A stretch of DNA of 64,000 nt from CBFHWU01 sp965659665. Lineage in GTDB: Bacteria > Bacteroidota > Bacteroidia > Flavobacteriales > Flavobacteriaceae. The first letter of the stretch is position 1, and every line of letters begins with the position of its first letter. Of the stretch, positions 8,381 through 16,916 are shown piece by piece. The stretch is taken from contig CBFHWU010000015.1 of NCBI GenBank assembly GCA_965659665.1, positions 124,001-188,000 on the forward strand. Direction: 5' to 3'. The translations under genes were made by a program, and so were the position numbers. Below the pieces are notes generated by a model. The model did not search any database and was not told where the DNA came from. It saw nothing but the letters and a program-made list of their open reading frames with translations.

Positions 8381-9724
8381 ATGAAACGGATAATTGAAGT
8401 CATAAAAAATATTTGGAACATTAATGAGCTCAAAACTCGTATTGGTTTCACTTTGCTATTATTAGTAGTATACCGATTGGGAGCTCAAGTAGTACTCCCA
8501 GGGATTGATTCCGTTCAACTTTCAGAACTGACCTCTAGAACAGATGGTGGAGGTCTGTTAGGAATATTGAATGCTTTTACCGGAGGCGCATTTGCAAATG
8601 CTTCCATATTTGCGCTAGGAATTATGCCCTATATATCCGCTTCCATCGTGGTACAATTAATGGGTATTGCGATACCCTATTTACAAAAACTTCAAAAAGA
8701 AGGGGAAAGTGGTCGACGTACCATTAATCAAATTACTCGTTGGCTTACCATTGGTATCTGTATTGTTCAAGCACCTGCTTATCTTTATGGATTAGGTGCG
8801 TTGGGCGTTCCTGAATCAGCATTTTTACTTGGTAAAGGACCGGTATTTATTGCTACCTCTGTACTAATTTTGGTGACAGGAACTATTTTTGCCATGTGGC
8901 TTGGGGAAAAAATAACAGATAAAGGAATAGGAAATGGAATTTCTTTATTAATCACGGTCGGAATTGTAGCTACATTACCACTTTCATTTGCCCAAGAATT
9001 TGTTTCTCGTGTTACTGAAAACAACGGGGGCCTAATGATGATTATTTTTGAAATTCTTATTTGGGTAGTTGTTAATGCATTGTGTATTCTTTTGGTAATG
9101 GCAGTTCGTCAAATTCCGGTACAATATGCCCGTCGAACCGCTTCAGGAGGATATGATAAAAATCAGCCAGGTAGTCGTCAATATATTCCATTGAAATTAA
9201 ATGCATCAGGAGTTATGCCGATAATCTTTGCCCAGGCTATTATGTTTGCACCAGCTTATTTAGGTCGTATGATTGGGGAGAACAACGTAGGCCAATGGAT
9301 GCAAACTGCTTTTTCAGATATCTTTGGATTATGGTACAATTTATTATTTGCATTGCTTATTGTAATATTTACTTACTTTTATACCGCTATCACGGTACCA
9401 ACTAATAAAATGGCAGACGATTTAAAACGAAGTGGCGGTTTTGTTCCCGGGATTAGACCTGGTGGAGAAACAGCTGATTTTTTGGATAGAGTAATGTCGC
9501 ATATAACTTTTCCAGGGTCTCTATTTTTGGCTGCAATAGCGGTTTTACCCGCAGTTGTTTACCAATTGATGGGACTTCAACAGGGATGGGCATTATTTTT
9601 TGGTGGGACATCCTTACTGATTATGGTGGGAGTAGCTATTGATACAATTCAACAAGTCAATGCCTACTTATTGAATCGTCACTATGATGGTTTAATGAAA
9701 ACGGGAAAAAACAGAAAAGCGTAA
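8381..9724 (+). CDS. secY: Protein translocase subunit SecY
   Basis: A 447-residue inner-membrane protein with about ten hydrophobic segments, the channel-forming subunit of the Sec translocon. Family motifs visible are RIGFTLLLLVVYRLG at TM1, LGIMPYISASIVVQLM, the QIPVQYARR loop, and a C-terminal NAYLLNRHYDGLMKTG cytoplasmic tail that contacts SecA and the ribosome. It sits after rplO in the spc operon. Its stop overlaps the infA start by one base (TAATG). Confidence 0.98.
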   Translation: MKRIIEVIKNIWNINELKTRIGFTLLLLVVYRLGAQVVLPGIDSVQLSELTSRTDGGGLLGILNAFTGGAFANASIFALGIMPYISASIVVQLMGIAIPYLQKLQKEGESGRRTINQITRWLTIGICIVQAPAYLYGLGALGVPESAFLLGKGPVFIATSVLILVTGTIFAMWLGEKITDKGIGNGISLLITVGIVATLPLSFAQEFVSRVTENNGGLMMIIFEILIWVVVNALCILLVMAVRQIPVQYARRTASGGYDKNQPGSRQYIPLKLNASGVMPIIFAQAIMFAPAYLGRMIGENNVGQWMQTAFSDIFGLWYNLLFALLIVIFTYFYTAITVPTNKMADDLKRSGGFVPGIRPGGETADFLDRVMSHITFPGSLFLAAIAVLPAVVYQLMGLQQGWALFFGGTSLLIMVGVAIDTIQQVNAYLLNRHYDGLMKTGKNRKA

Positions 9725-9939
9725 TGGCAAAACAAGCAGCAATAGAACAAGATGGTCAGATTATTGAAGCATTATCCAATGCAATGTTTCGAGTGGAACT
9801 CGAAAACGGTCACGTTGTAACCGCTCATATTTCTGGAAAAATGCGTATGCACTACATCAAATTATTGCCAGGAGATAAAGTAAAACTAGAAATGAGTCCG
9901 TACGATTTAACTAAAGCCCGGATTACATATCGATACTAA
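9724..9939 (+). CDS. infA: Translation initiation factor IF-1
   Basis: A 71-residue S1/OB-fold protein with IEALSNAMFRVELENGH and HISGKMRMHYIKLLPGDKVKLEMSPYDLTKARITYR, the complete IF-1 signature. IF-1 binds the 30S A site during initiation. Adenylate kinase and methionine aminopeptidase genes, which separate secY from infA in many other bacteria, are absent here. Confidence 0.98.
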   Translation: MAKQAAIEQDGQIIEALSNAMFRVELENGHVVTAHISGKMRMHYIKLLPGDKVKLEMSPYDLTKARITYRY

Positions 9940-9944
9940 TAATT

Positions 9945-10061
9945 ATGAAAGTAAGAGCATCATTAAAAAAAAGAAGCGCAGATTGTAAGATTGTACGTCG
10001 AAAAGGACGCTTATATGTTATTAACAAAAAGAATCCTCGATTCAAACAAAGACAAGGATAA
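9945..10061 (+). CDS. rpmJ: 50S ribosomal protein L36 (zinc-ligand-poor form)
   Basis: A 38-residue frame missed by size cut-offs: it opens MKVRASLKKRSADCKIVRRK, then GRLYVINKKNPRFKQRQG, an unmistakable L36. The classic zinc-binding form has three Cys and one His; here only Cys14 remains and the other positions are Arg/Ser, Asn and Phe, so zinc binding by the usual site is not possible. It lies 5 bases after infA and 3 bases before rpsM. Confidence 0.97.
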   Translation: MKVRASLKKRSADCKIVRRKGRLYVINKKNPRFKQRQG

Positions 10062-10064
10062 ATT

Positions 10065-10439
10065 ATGGCAAGAATTTCAGGAGTAGACATTCCAAAACAA
10101 AAGCGTGGTTTAATTTCTTTAACCTATATCTTCGGAATAGGGGCGAGCCGTGCCAAAGAAATATTAGTAACTGCGGGTGTTGATGAAAACAAAAAAGTGT
10201 CCGAATGGAACGATGACGAAATTGGTCGTATTCGTGATGCAGTTGGATCGTATACAATAGAAGGAGAACTTCGTTCAGAAACCCAACTCAACATTAAACG
10301 TCTAATGGATATTGGTTCCTACCGAGGCATTCGTCATCGTATAGGCCTTCCATTACGTGGTCAGAGAACCAAAAACAATTCACGTACTCGTAAAGGAAAA
10401 CGTAAGACTGTAGCAAATAAGAAAAAAGTAACGAAATAA
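10065..10439 (+). CDS. rpsM: 30S ribosomal protein S13
   Basis: A 124-residue protein opening MARISGVDIPKQKRGLISLTYIFGIG, with the helix-two-turn-helix S13 core and the signature YRGIRHRIGLPLRGQRTKNNSRTRKG at the C-terminus. S13 forms intersubunit bridges and contacts P-site tRNA. It begins the alpha-type part of the cluster (rpsM-rpsK-rpsD-rpoA-rplQ). Confidence 0.98.
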   Translation: MARISGVDIPKQKRGLISLTYIFGIGASRAKEILVTAGVDENKKVSEWNDDEIGRIRDAVGSYTIEGELRSETQLNIKRLMDIGSYRGIRHRIGLPLRGQRTKNNSRTRKGKRKTVANKKKVTK

Positions 10440-10449
10440 ACGCTAACGG

Positions 10450-10833
10450 ATGGCAAAATCTAGTTCAAAAAAACGCAAAGTAATTGTGGAATCATTTGGA
10501 GAAGCCCACATAACAGCTTCTTTCAATAATATCATCGTTTCATTGACCAATAACAAGGGAGAAGTCATTTCATGGTCATCGGCCGGAAAAATGGGTTTTA
10601 GAGGATCAAAGAAAAACACCCCCTACGCTGCTCAATTAGCCGCTGAAGATGCTGCAGGAGTAGCTACAGAAGCAGGCTTACGCAAAGTAAAAGTATTTGT
10701 AAAAGGACCAGGAAATGGTCGTGAATCGGCTATTCGCACCATTCACAATAGCGGAATTGAAGTAACAGAAATTGTTGATGTTACTCCGATGCCTCACAAC
10801 GGCTGTAGACCACCAAAACGAAGAAGAGTTTAA
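10450..10833 (+). CDS. rpsK: 30S ribosomal protein S11
   Basis: A 127-residue protein with GEAHITASFNNIIVSLTN near the start and the S11 signature VKGPGNGRESAIRTI followed by DVTPMPHNGCRPPKRRRV. S11 forms the platform of the 30S subunit near the mRNA exit with S7. A 62-base spacer separates it from rpsD, much wider than other gaps in the cluster; that spacer can fold (see the leader entry). Confidence 0.98.
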   Translation: MAKSSSKKRKVIVESFGEAHITASFNNIIVSLTNNKGEVISWSSAGKMGFRGSKKNTPYAAQLAAEDAAGVATEAGLRKVKVFVKGPGNGRESAIRTIHNSGIEVTEIVDVTPMPHNGCRPPKRRRV

Positions 10834-10844
10834 TTAAATCAAAA

Positions 10845-10879
10845 GGGTTTGACGAAGGATAGGCCTTAATTCACAACCC
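10845..10879 (+). ncRNA. Candidate structured leader upstream of rpsD (S4)
   Basis: The unusually wide spacer between rpsK and rpsD contains a two-tier hairpin. GGGTT (10845-10849) can pair with AACCC (10875-10879), TGA (10850-10852) with TCA (10871-10873), and AAGG (10855-10858) with CCTT (10864-10867) around a five-base loop. It ends 16 bases before the rpsD ATG. S4 is a known autoregulator of its operon in other bacteria, and I recall S4-type leaders being described in Bacteroidota, so an S4-binding leader is plausible. That function is inferred; only the pairing is seen. Confidence 0.55.
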
Positions 10880-10895
10880 AATAAAAATAACTATT

Positions 10896-11501
10896 ATGGC
10901 AAGATATACAGGTCCTAAAACCAAAATCGCTCGTAAATTTGGCGAGGCTATCTTCGGGGAAGATAAGTCATTTGATAAAAGGAACTATCCACCAGGACAA
11001 CACGGTAACAACCGACGCCGTCCAAAAAAATCAGAATACGCTGTTCAATTAATGGAAAAGCAAAAAGCAAAGTTTACTTATGGTATCCTAGAAAAGCAAT
11101 TCCGTAATTTATTTGATAAAGCGAGTAGCAGTAAAGGGGTTACTGGTGAAGTACTGTTGCAACTCTGTGAAACTCGAATCGATAACTTGGTATACCGTTT
11201 GGGAATTGCTCCTACTCGAAGTGCAGCCCGTCAGTTGGTGGGACATCGCCACATTACCCTCAATGGTGAAGTGATGAATATCCCTTCATGTCATGTTAAA
11301 GTTGGTGATGTAATTGGAGTACGAGAAAAATCAAAATCTTTGGAGGTTATCGAAAGATCCCTTTCTGTTGCAACACAAAGCTCGGAATGGACTTCTTGGA
11401 ATGACGCCTCGCTAGAGGGAACCCTAGTGTCGGTACCTACACGTGATCAAATTCCTGAAAACATAAAGGAACAACTTATTGTTGAATTATATTCTAAATA
11501 A
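10896..11501 (+). CDS. rpsD: 30S ribosomal protein S4
   Basis: A 201-residue protein starting MARYTGPKTKIARKFGEAIFG, with KRNYPPGQHG, the S4 RNA-binding domain (ETRIDNLVYRLGIAPTRSAARQLVGHRHITLNG near residues 91-123) and a C-terminal ENIKEQLIVELYSK. S4 nucleates 30S assembly and guards decoding accuracy. The N-terminal Cys ligands seen in zinc-binding S4 types are absent. The preceding spacer is folded and may be its autoregulatory site. Confidence 0.98.
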   Translation: MARYTGPKTKIARKFGEAIFGEDKSFDKRNYPPGQHGNNRRRPKKSEYAVQLMEKQKAKFTYGILEKQFRNLFDKASSSKGVTGEVLLQLCETRIDNLVYRLGIAPTRSAARQLVGHRHITLNGEVMNIPSCHVKVGDVIGVREKSKSLEVIERSLSVATQSSEWTSWNDASLEGTLVSVPTRDQIPENIKEQLIVELYSK

Positions 11502-11507
11502 ATTTTT

Positions 11508-12500
11508 ATGGCATTATTTAATTTTCAAAAACCCGATAAAGTTATCATGATTGATTCCACGGATTTCGAGGGTAAATTCGAATTCCGTCCTCTTGAACCG
11601 GGGTATGGTTTAACTATTGGAAATGCCTTGCGTCGTGTGATGTTAGCGTCTCTTGAGGGTTTTGCTATTACTTCAGTTCGAATTGATAAAGTAGATCATG
11701 AGTTTTCCACCCTTCCGGGTATTGTTGAAGATGTGACTGAAATGATTCTCAATTTTAAGCAAGTACGCTTTAAACAACAAATTGAGAGTATTGATAACGA
11801 AACTGTGGGTGTCGCTATTTCTGGTCAAACACAACTTACCGCTGGGGATTTACAAAAGTTTATCTCAGGTTTTCAAATTTTGAATCCTGATCTAGTGATA
11901 TGTAATCTTGATAAATCTGTTAATCTGAATTTTGAATTTACTATCGAAAAAGGTCGCGGATATGTACCTGCTGAAGAAAATAGACGTTCGAATGCACCGC
12001 TGGGAACTATTGCAATTGACTCTGTTTATACTCCTATAAAAAATGTAAAATACAGTATTGAAAACTTTAGAGTTGAACAAAAAACCGATTACGAAAAATT
12101 AATATTTGAAATTATCACCGACGGCTCTATTCATCCAAAAGATGCACTGACCGAAGCAGCCAAAACACTCATTCACCATTTTATGTTGTTTTCTGATGAG
12201 CGCATCACCCTTGAGGCGGATGAAATTTCTCAGACAGAAACTTATGATGAAGAGTCCTTGCATATGCGCCAATTGCTAAAAACTAAACTTATTGATATGG
12301 ATCTTTCCGTTCGTGCCTTAAATTGTTTAAAAGCGGCAGAAGTAGATACCTTGGGTGATTTAGTGTCTTTTAACAAAACCGATTTAATGAAATTCAGAAA
12401 TTTTGGTAAAAAATCACTGACCGAATTAGAAGAACTCGTCATTACCAAAGGGTTGAGCTTTGGTATGGATTTATCCAAATATAAACTAGATAAAGACTAA
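11508..12500 (+). CDS. rpoA: DNA-directed RNA polymerase subunit alpha
   Basis: A 330-residue protein with the N-terminal dimerisation domain (FEFRPLEPGYGLTIGNALRRVMLASLEG near residues 24-51) and the C-terminal domain from about residue 255, containing LSVRALNCLKAAEVDTLGDLV and KFRNFGKKSLTELEE, the helix-hairpin-helix surface that binds UP elements and activators. It is complete and of normal length. Its position between rpsD and rplQ is the standard alpha-operon arrangement. Confidence 0.98.
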   Translation: MALFNFQKPDKVIMIDSTDFEGKFEFRPLEPGYGLTIGNALRRVMLASLEGFAITSVRIDKVDHEFSTLPGIVEDVTEMILNFKQVRFKQQIESIDNETVGVAISGQTQLTAGDLQKFISGFQILNPDLVICNLDKSVNLNFEFTIEKGRGYVPAEENRRSNAPLGTIAIDSVYTPIKNVKYSIENFRVEQKTDYEKLIFEIITDGSIHPKDALTEAAKTLIHHFMLFSDERITLEADEISQTETYDEESLHMRQLLKTKLIDMDLSVRALNCLKAAEVDTLGDLVSFNKTDLMKFRNFGKKSLTELEELVITKGLSFGMDLSKYKLDKD

Positions 12501-12503
12501 TCA

Positions 12504-13037
12504 ATGAGACACGGAAAAAAAATAGCACACTTAGGTCGTTCTGCCACCCACCGAAAAGCAATGCTTAGTAATATGGCCTGTTCATTAATTGAGCATAAAC
12601 GCATCCATACTACTGTGGCACGAGCTAAAGCATTAAAACAATTTGTAGAACCTTTAATCACTAAGTCAAAAGCTGATTCTACTCACAATAGACGTATTGT
12701 TTTTCGTGCGCTAAAAAATAAATATGCTGTAACTACTCTTTTTCGTGATGTAGTTGAAAAAGTAGCTGATCGTCCAGGAGGATATACACGAATAATTAAA
12801 CTTGGAAACAGATTGGGAGATAATGCTGATATGGCCTTGATCGAATTAGTAGATTTTAATGAGGTTTATGAAACAAATAAACCCAAGAAAAAATCACGTC
12901 GTCGTGGAGCTAAGAAATCTAATACCGCACAAAATCAGGGCTCCGAAAATGCAGCTCTTGTCGAAGAAACTCAAGAGAATGTAGATTCAACTCAAACACC
13001 AGATACTGACACATCTGAAGCGTCGGACAAAGATTGA
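12504..13037 (+). CDS. rplQ: 50S ribosomal protein L17 with a C-terminal extension
   Basis: The first 120 residues are a normal L17 (MRHGKKIAHLGRSATHRKAML; EHKRIHTTVARAKALKQFVEPLIT; RPGGYTRIIKLGNRLGDNADMALIEL). After that comes a 55-60 residue low-complexity tail: a basic block (PKKKSRRRGAKK) followed by an acidic, Gln/Ser/Thr-rich block ending in SEASDKD. Such tails are common in Bacteroidota L17 to my knowledge, but their role is unknown. It is the last gene of the ribosomal superoperon and is followed by a strong terminator. Confidence 0.97.
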   Translation: MRHGKKIAHLGRSATHRKAMLSNMACSLIEHKRIHTTVARAKALKQFVEPLITKSKADSTHNRRIVFRALKNKYAVTTLFRDVVEKVADRPGGYTRIIKLGNRLGDNADMALIELVDFNEVYETNKPKKKSRRRGAKKSNTAQNQGSENAALVEETQENVDSTQTPDTDTSEASDKD

Positions 13038-13070
13038 TCAAAAGATTGATCGCGTGAATTTTAATGATTC

Positions 13071-13107
13071 AAAAAAGGATAAACAATTGTGTTTATCCTT
13101 TTTTTTA
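13071..13107 (+). terminator. Rho-independent terminator after rplQ
   Basis: A 14-base-pair stem pairs 13071-13084 (AAAAAAGGATAAAC) with 13091-13104 (GTTTATCCTTTTTT) around a six-base loop, and the T run continues to 13106. It closes the ribosomal superoperon. The nearly symmetrical A and T runs might also act in reverse, but no minus-strand gene needs it. Confidence 0.9.
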
Positions 13108-13109
13108 GG

Positions 13110-13117
13110 TAATTTCG
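13110..13117 (+). promoter_or_regulatory. Near-match -7 element for carA
   Basis: TAATTTCG differs from the flavobacterial TAnnTTTG element at one position. It lies directly after the rplQ terminator and 17 bases before the carA ATG. No well-placed TTG is visible upstream because the terminator occupies that space, so this is a weak call based mainly on position. Confidence 0.35.
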
Positions 13118-13134
13118 CAAAAAGTTAATGATAT

Positions 13135-14247
13135 ATGACCCCCTATAGTACCCGAAAAAAAGCACTTATTTTGCTCGAAGACGGAACTATTTTTTTTGGT
13201 AAATCTATTGGGATTCAAGGTACTTCGTTTGGTGAGGTGTGTTTCAATACTGGAATGACTGGATATCAAGAAATTTTTACAGACCCATCTTATTACGGTC
13301 AACTCATGGTTTCTACCAACGCTCACATAGGAAATTATGGTGTGAGGGCTGAGGAATCAGAGTCTAATCGGATACAAATAGCAGGTCTCATTTGTAAAAA
13401 TTTTAACTTCGACTACTCCCGTGACAAAGCAGAAGATTCATTATTTTCTTTTTTTAAAAAACAAAAGCTTATTGCAATTTCTGATGTTGACACTCGAGCT
13501 CTCGTAGGGTATATTAGAGATCATGGAGCGATGAACGCTCTAATCACTACAGAAACCGATGATCTTGACTCCTTAAAAAAACAATTATCCAAAATACCTT
13601 CCATGAAAGGGTTAGAACTTTCCTCTGTAGTTTCTACCAAAGCACCCTATTTTGTTGGCGATCCAAAAGCACCTACCAAAATAGCAGCATTAGATCTTGG
13701 AATAAAAAAAAACATACTCCAAAACTTTACCTCTAGAAATGCTTACGTTAAAGTTTTTCCTCACGACAGCTCTTTTGAGGAGATGAAAGCATGGAACCCT
13801 GATGGATACTTTTTATCTAATGGTCCCGGAGATCCCGAGCCTTTGCATGTTGCTCAACAAACGGCAAAACAAATCATAGACCACAATTATCCATTGTTCG
13901 GAATTTGTTTGGGCCATCAAGTGATCGCATTGTCTCAAGGCATTTCTACTTTTAAAATGCTCAATGGACATCGAGGGATTAACCACCCAGTGATAAATTT
14001 AGAAACAGGTAAAGGAGAAATCACCTCTCAAAATCATGGTTTTGCAATTAGTAGAGAGGATACAGAGTTAAATGATAAAGTAGTCATTACCCACCATCAC
14101 CTCAATGACCATACGATCGCTGGAATACGAATAAAAGATAAAAACTGTTTTTCTGTACAATATCACCCTGAAGCTAGCCCAGGACCCCATGATTCTTCCT
14201 ATTTATTTGATCAATTTTTTTCATTAATAAAACAAACTAAAAACTAA
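13135..14247 (+). CDS. carA: Carbamoyl-phosphate synthase small subunit (glutaminase)
   Basis: A 370-residue protein. The N-terminal CarA domain (ALILLEDGTIFFGKSIG; CFNTGMTGYQEIFTDPSY) is followed by a class I glutamine amidotransferase domain, with nucleophile Cys in PLFGICLGHQ and the His-Glu pair in VQYHPEASPGP. It hydrolyses glutamine and passes ammonia to CarB, which is encoded about 43 kb away in this window. The product feeds pyrimidine and arginine synthesis. eno starts five bases after its stop, so carA-eno are likely co-transcribed. Confidence 0.96.
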   Translation: MTPYSTRKKALILLEDGTIFFGKSIGIQGTSFGEVCFNTGMTGYQEIFTDPSYYGQLMVSTNAHIGNYGVRAEESESNRIQIAGLICKNFNFDYSRDKAEDSLFSFFKKQKLIAISDVDTRALVGYIRDHGAMNALITTETDDLDSLKKQLSKIPSMKGLELSSVVSTKAPYFVGDPKAPTKIAALDLGIKKNILQNFTSRNAYVKVFPHDSSFEEMKAWNPDGYFLSNGPGDPEPLHVAQQTAKQIIDHNYPLFGICLGHQVIALSQGISTFKMLNGHRGINHPVINLETGKGEITSQNHGFAISREDTELNDKVVITHHHLNDHTIAGIRIKDKNCFSVQYHPEASPGPHDSSYLFDQFFSLIKQTKN

Positions 14248-14252
14248 AAATA

Positions 14253-15545
14253 ATGAGCTTAATCTTAAGTGTACACGCCCGTCAAATTTTTGACTCTCGA
14301 GGAAACCCTACTGTTGAAGTTGATGTAGTTACAAAAAGTGGCATTTTAGGACGTGCAGCTGTTCCGTCTGGAGCTTCAACTGGTGAACATGAAGCCGTTG
14401 AGCTTCGTGATGGAGGTTCTCAATATATGGGCAAAGGGGTTGTGGCCGCTGTTAAAAACGTAAATGAGATTATTGCTCCCGAAATTATTGGTCATTCTGT
14501 ACTTGAACAAGAAGATTTAGATCAACGCATGATTGAATTAGATGGTACTCCGAACAAATCTAAACTTGGGGCCAATGCTATTTTAGGGGTTTCTTTAGCT
14601 ATTGCTAAAGCTGCTGCCAATGAATTGGGATTACCTTTATATCGATATGTAGGAGGAACAAGTGCTATTACTTTGCCTGTTCCAATGATGAATATTATTA
14701 ATGGAGGTTCTCATTCTGATGCTCCTATTGCTTTTCAAGAATTTATGGTGATGCCTGTTAAGGCAACTTCATTTACACATGCGATGCAAATGGGAACCGA
14801 AATTTTTCATCACCTCAAAAAAGTACTTCATAGTCGAAACTTAAGTACTGCAGTAGGAGATGAAGGAGGTTTTGCTCCCACACTAGAAGGAACAGAAGAT
14901 GCTTTAGATACCATACTACTAGCCATTAAAAAGGCAGGTTATCGTCCTGCAGATGAAGTAATGATTGCTCTTGATTGTGCAGCTGCAGAGTTTTATGTAG
15001 ACGGAAAATACGATTATACCAAATTTGAAGGGGAAAAAGGAAAAATACGAACTAGTGAAGAACAAGCTGATTATCTTGCTTCATTAGCTGAAAAATATCC
15101 CATTATCTCCATTGAAGATGGAATGGACGAAAATGATTGGGACGGATGGAAATATTTAACAGAAAAAATAGGACATAAAATTCAGTTGGTGGGGGATGAT
15201 TTATTTGTAACCAATGTAGATCGACTATCCACTGGAATTAAACAAAATATAGCCAATTCTATTCTCATAAAAGTAAATCAAATAGGCACTTTATCTGAAA
15301 CTATTGCTGCTGTAAATATGGCACACAATGCAGGATATACCTCTGTAATGTCACACCGGTCAGGGGAGACGGAAGACAATACCATAGCAGACCTTGCTGT
15401 AGCTCTTAATACAGGGCAGATTAAAACAGGCTCTGCATCCCGAAGTGACCGTATGGCTAAATACAACCAATTACTTCGAATTGAAGAAGAATTGAAAAAC
15501 ATTGCTTATTTCCCTCAAGAAAAAGCATTTAAAATTTCTCTTTAG
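14253..15545 (+). CDS. eno: Enolase (phosphopyruvate hydratase)
   Basis: A complete 430-residue enolase converting 2-phosphoglycerate to phosphoenolpyruvate in the cytoplasm. Signatures include FDSRGNPTVEVDV, SGASTGEHEAVELRDG, the magnesium-ligand region SIEDGMDENDWDGW, ILIKVNQIGTLSET with the catalytic Lys, and SHRSGETEDNTIADLAV. It follows carA after five bases and precedes gltA by 75 bases. I see no terminator before gltA. Confidence 0.98.
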   Translation: MSLILSVHARQIFDSRGNPTVEVDVVTKSGILGRAAVPSGASTGEHEAVELRDGGSQYMGKGVVAAVKNVNEIIAPEIIGHSVLEQEDLDQRMIELDGTPNKSKLGANAILGVSLAIAKAAANELGLPLYRYVGGTSAITLPVPMMNIINGGSHSDAPIAFQEFMVMPVKATSFTHAMQMGTEIFHHLKKVLHSRNLSTAVGDEGGFAPTLEGTEDALDTILLAIKKAGYRPADEVMIALDCAAAEFYVDGKYDYTKFEGEKGKIRTSEEQADYLASLAEKYPIISIEDGMDENDWDGWKYLTEKIGHKIQLVGDDLFVTNVDRLSTGIKQNIANSILIKVNQIGTLSETIAAVNMAHNAGYTSVMSHRSGETEDNTIADLAVALNTGQIKTGSASRSDRMAKYNQLLRIEEELKNIAYFPQEKAFKISL

Positions 15546-15620
15546 TAAATTTTATATTTTAAATAAAAAAAAACGGATTGTTAAATCACTCCAAATCGTA
15601 AATTAAATACTATAATAGTT

Positions 15621-16904
15621 ATGGCAAACAAAGCTACCCTTCATATTGATAGTGTATCAATAGACCTCCCCTTAGTTGAAGGCAAAGAAAATGAAATCGC
15701 TATAAATATTAAAGAGTTGCGATCAAGTTCAGGGATTATTACACTTGATAGCGGATTTAAAAACACAGGATCCTGTCAAAGTGCTATAACCTTTTTAGAT
15801 GGCGAAAAAGGAATCCTTCGTTATAGAGGGTACAGCATTGAGGATTTGGCTTCAAAAGCTAATTTTTTAGAAGTCGCTTATTTACTCATTTTTGGTGAAT
15901 TACCTACCAAAGAACAACATGAAAGATTTTTGTCCGATATCAAAGAAGAGTCATTTGTAGATGAAGACTTGAAAAAGATTTTAGAAAGTTTTCCAAAATC
16001 TGCACATCCTATGGGTGTTTTATCTTCACTGACCAGTGCGCTGACTTCATTTAACCCGTCTTCCGTTAATGTGGATTCAGAGGAAGATATGTACAAAGCT
16101 ATTGTCAAAATTATGGCAAAACTTCCTGTACTTGTTGCTTGGGTATATCGAAAACGAGTGGGTTTACCACTAGAATATGGCGATTTTTCATTAGGATATG
16201 TAGAGAATATTGCTCGAATGATGTTTAAAAAACCCATTAATGACTATTCAGCCAACCCTATCATTGACGCTGCTTTAAATAAGCTTCTTATTTTACATGC
16301 CGATCACGAACAAAATTGTTCGACATCTACTGTTCGAATTGTAGGCTCATCGCACGCGGGCTTGTTTGCTTCAATTTCGGCAGGGATATCAGCATTGTGG
16401 GGCCCTCTGCACGGCGGTGCTAATCAAGCTGTAGTTGAAATGCTCGAAAAAATTAAACACGATGATGGAGATACCAACAAATACATGGCCAAAGCTAAAG
16501 ACAAGCAAGATCCTTTTCGACTCATGGGGTTTGGGCATAGGGTTTATAAGAACTTTGATCCACGCGCTAAAATTATTAAAATCACTGCAGATCAAGTATT
16601 AGATGATATGGGAATTATTGACCCTGTTTTAGATATTGCAAAAGGATTAGAAAAGGTAGCATTGTCAGATGCTTACTTTGTGGATCGTAAACTTTATCCC
16701 AATGTTGATTTTTATTCAGGTGTGATCTATCGAGCTATGGGAATTCCTACGGAAATGTTTACTGTTATGTTTGCCCTTGGAAGGCTACCAGGATGGATTG
16801 CTCAATGGCGTGAAATGCGTTTAAATAAAGAACCTATCGGACGGCCTCGTCAAGTGTACGTAGGGCGTAATCACCGCGATTTTGTTGGTGTCGATGATCG
16901 ATAA
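15621..16904 (+). CDS. gltA: Citrate synthase (type II, hexameric-like)
   Basis: A 427-residue citrate synthase with the N-terminal extension typical of the larger Gram-negative type (ITLDSGFKNTGSCQSAITFLDGEKGILRYRGY motif region). Catalytic residues are visible: the His in LHADHEQNCSTSTVR, the His in WGPLHGGANQAV, and the Asp region in YPNVDFYSG. GFGHRVYKNFDPRAK is also conserved. It condenses oxaloacetate and acetyl-CoA at the entry of the TCA cycle. The next two genes, for guanidine-modifying enzymes, follow within 12 bases, a neighbourhood I recall in other Flavobacteriia. Confidence 0.97.
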   Translation: MANKATLHIDSVSIDLPLVEGKENEIAINIKELRSSSGIITLDSGFKNTGSCQSAITFLDGEKGILRYRGYSIEDLASKANFLEVAYLLIFGELPTKEQHERFLSDIKEESFVDEDLKKILESFPKSAHPMGVLSSLTSALTSFNPSSVNVDSEEDMYKAIVKIMAKLPVLVAWVYRKRVGLPLEYGDFSLGYVENIARMMFKKPINDYSANPIIDAALNKLLILHADHEQNCSTSTVRIVGSSHAGLFASISAGISALWGPLHGGANQAVVEMLEKIKHDDGDTNKYMAKAKDKQDPFRLMGFGHRVYKNFDPRAKIIKITADQVLDDMGIIDPVLDIAKGLEKVALSDAYFVDRKLYPNVDFYSGVIYRAMGIPTEMFTVMFALGRLPGWIAQWREMRLNKEPIGRPRQVYVGRNHRDFVGVDDR

Positions 16905-16916
16905 TATACCGTAGCT

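Noticed and set aside
13030..13050. Direct repeat AGATTGATC twice around the rplQ stop, as a possible attachment site
   Set aside because: It is only nine bases long, no integrase or foreign gene is near, and it lies at the end of a low-complexity coding tail.
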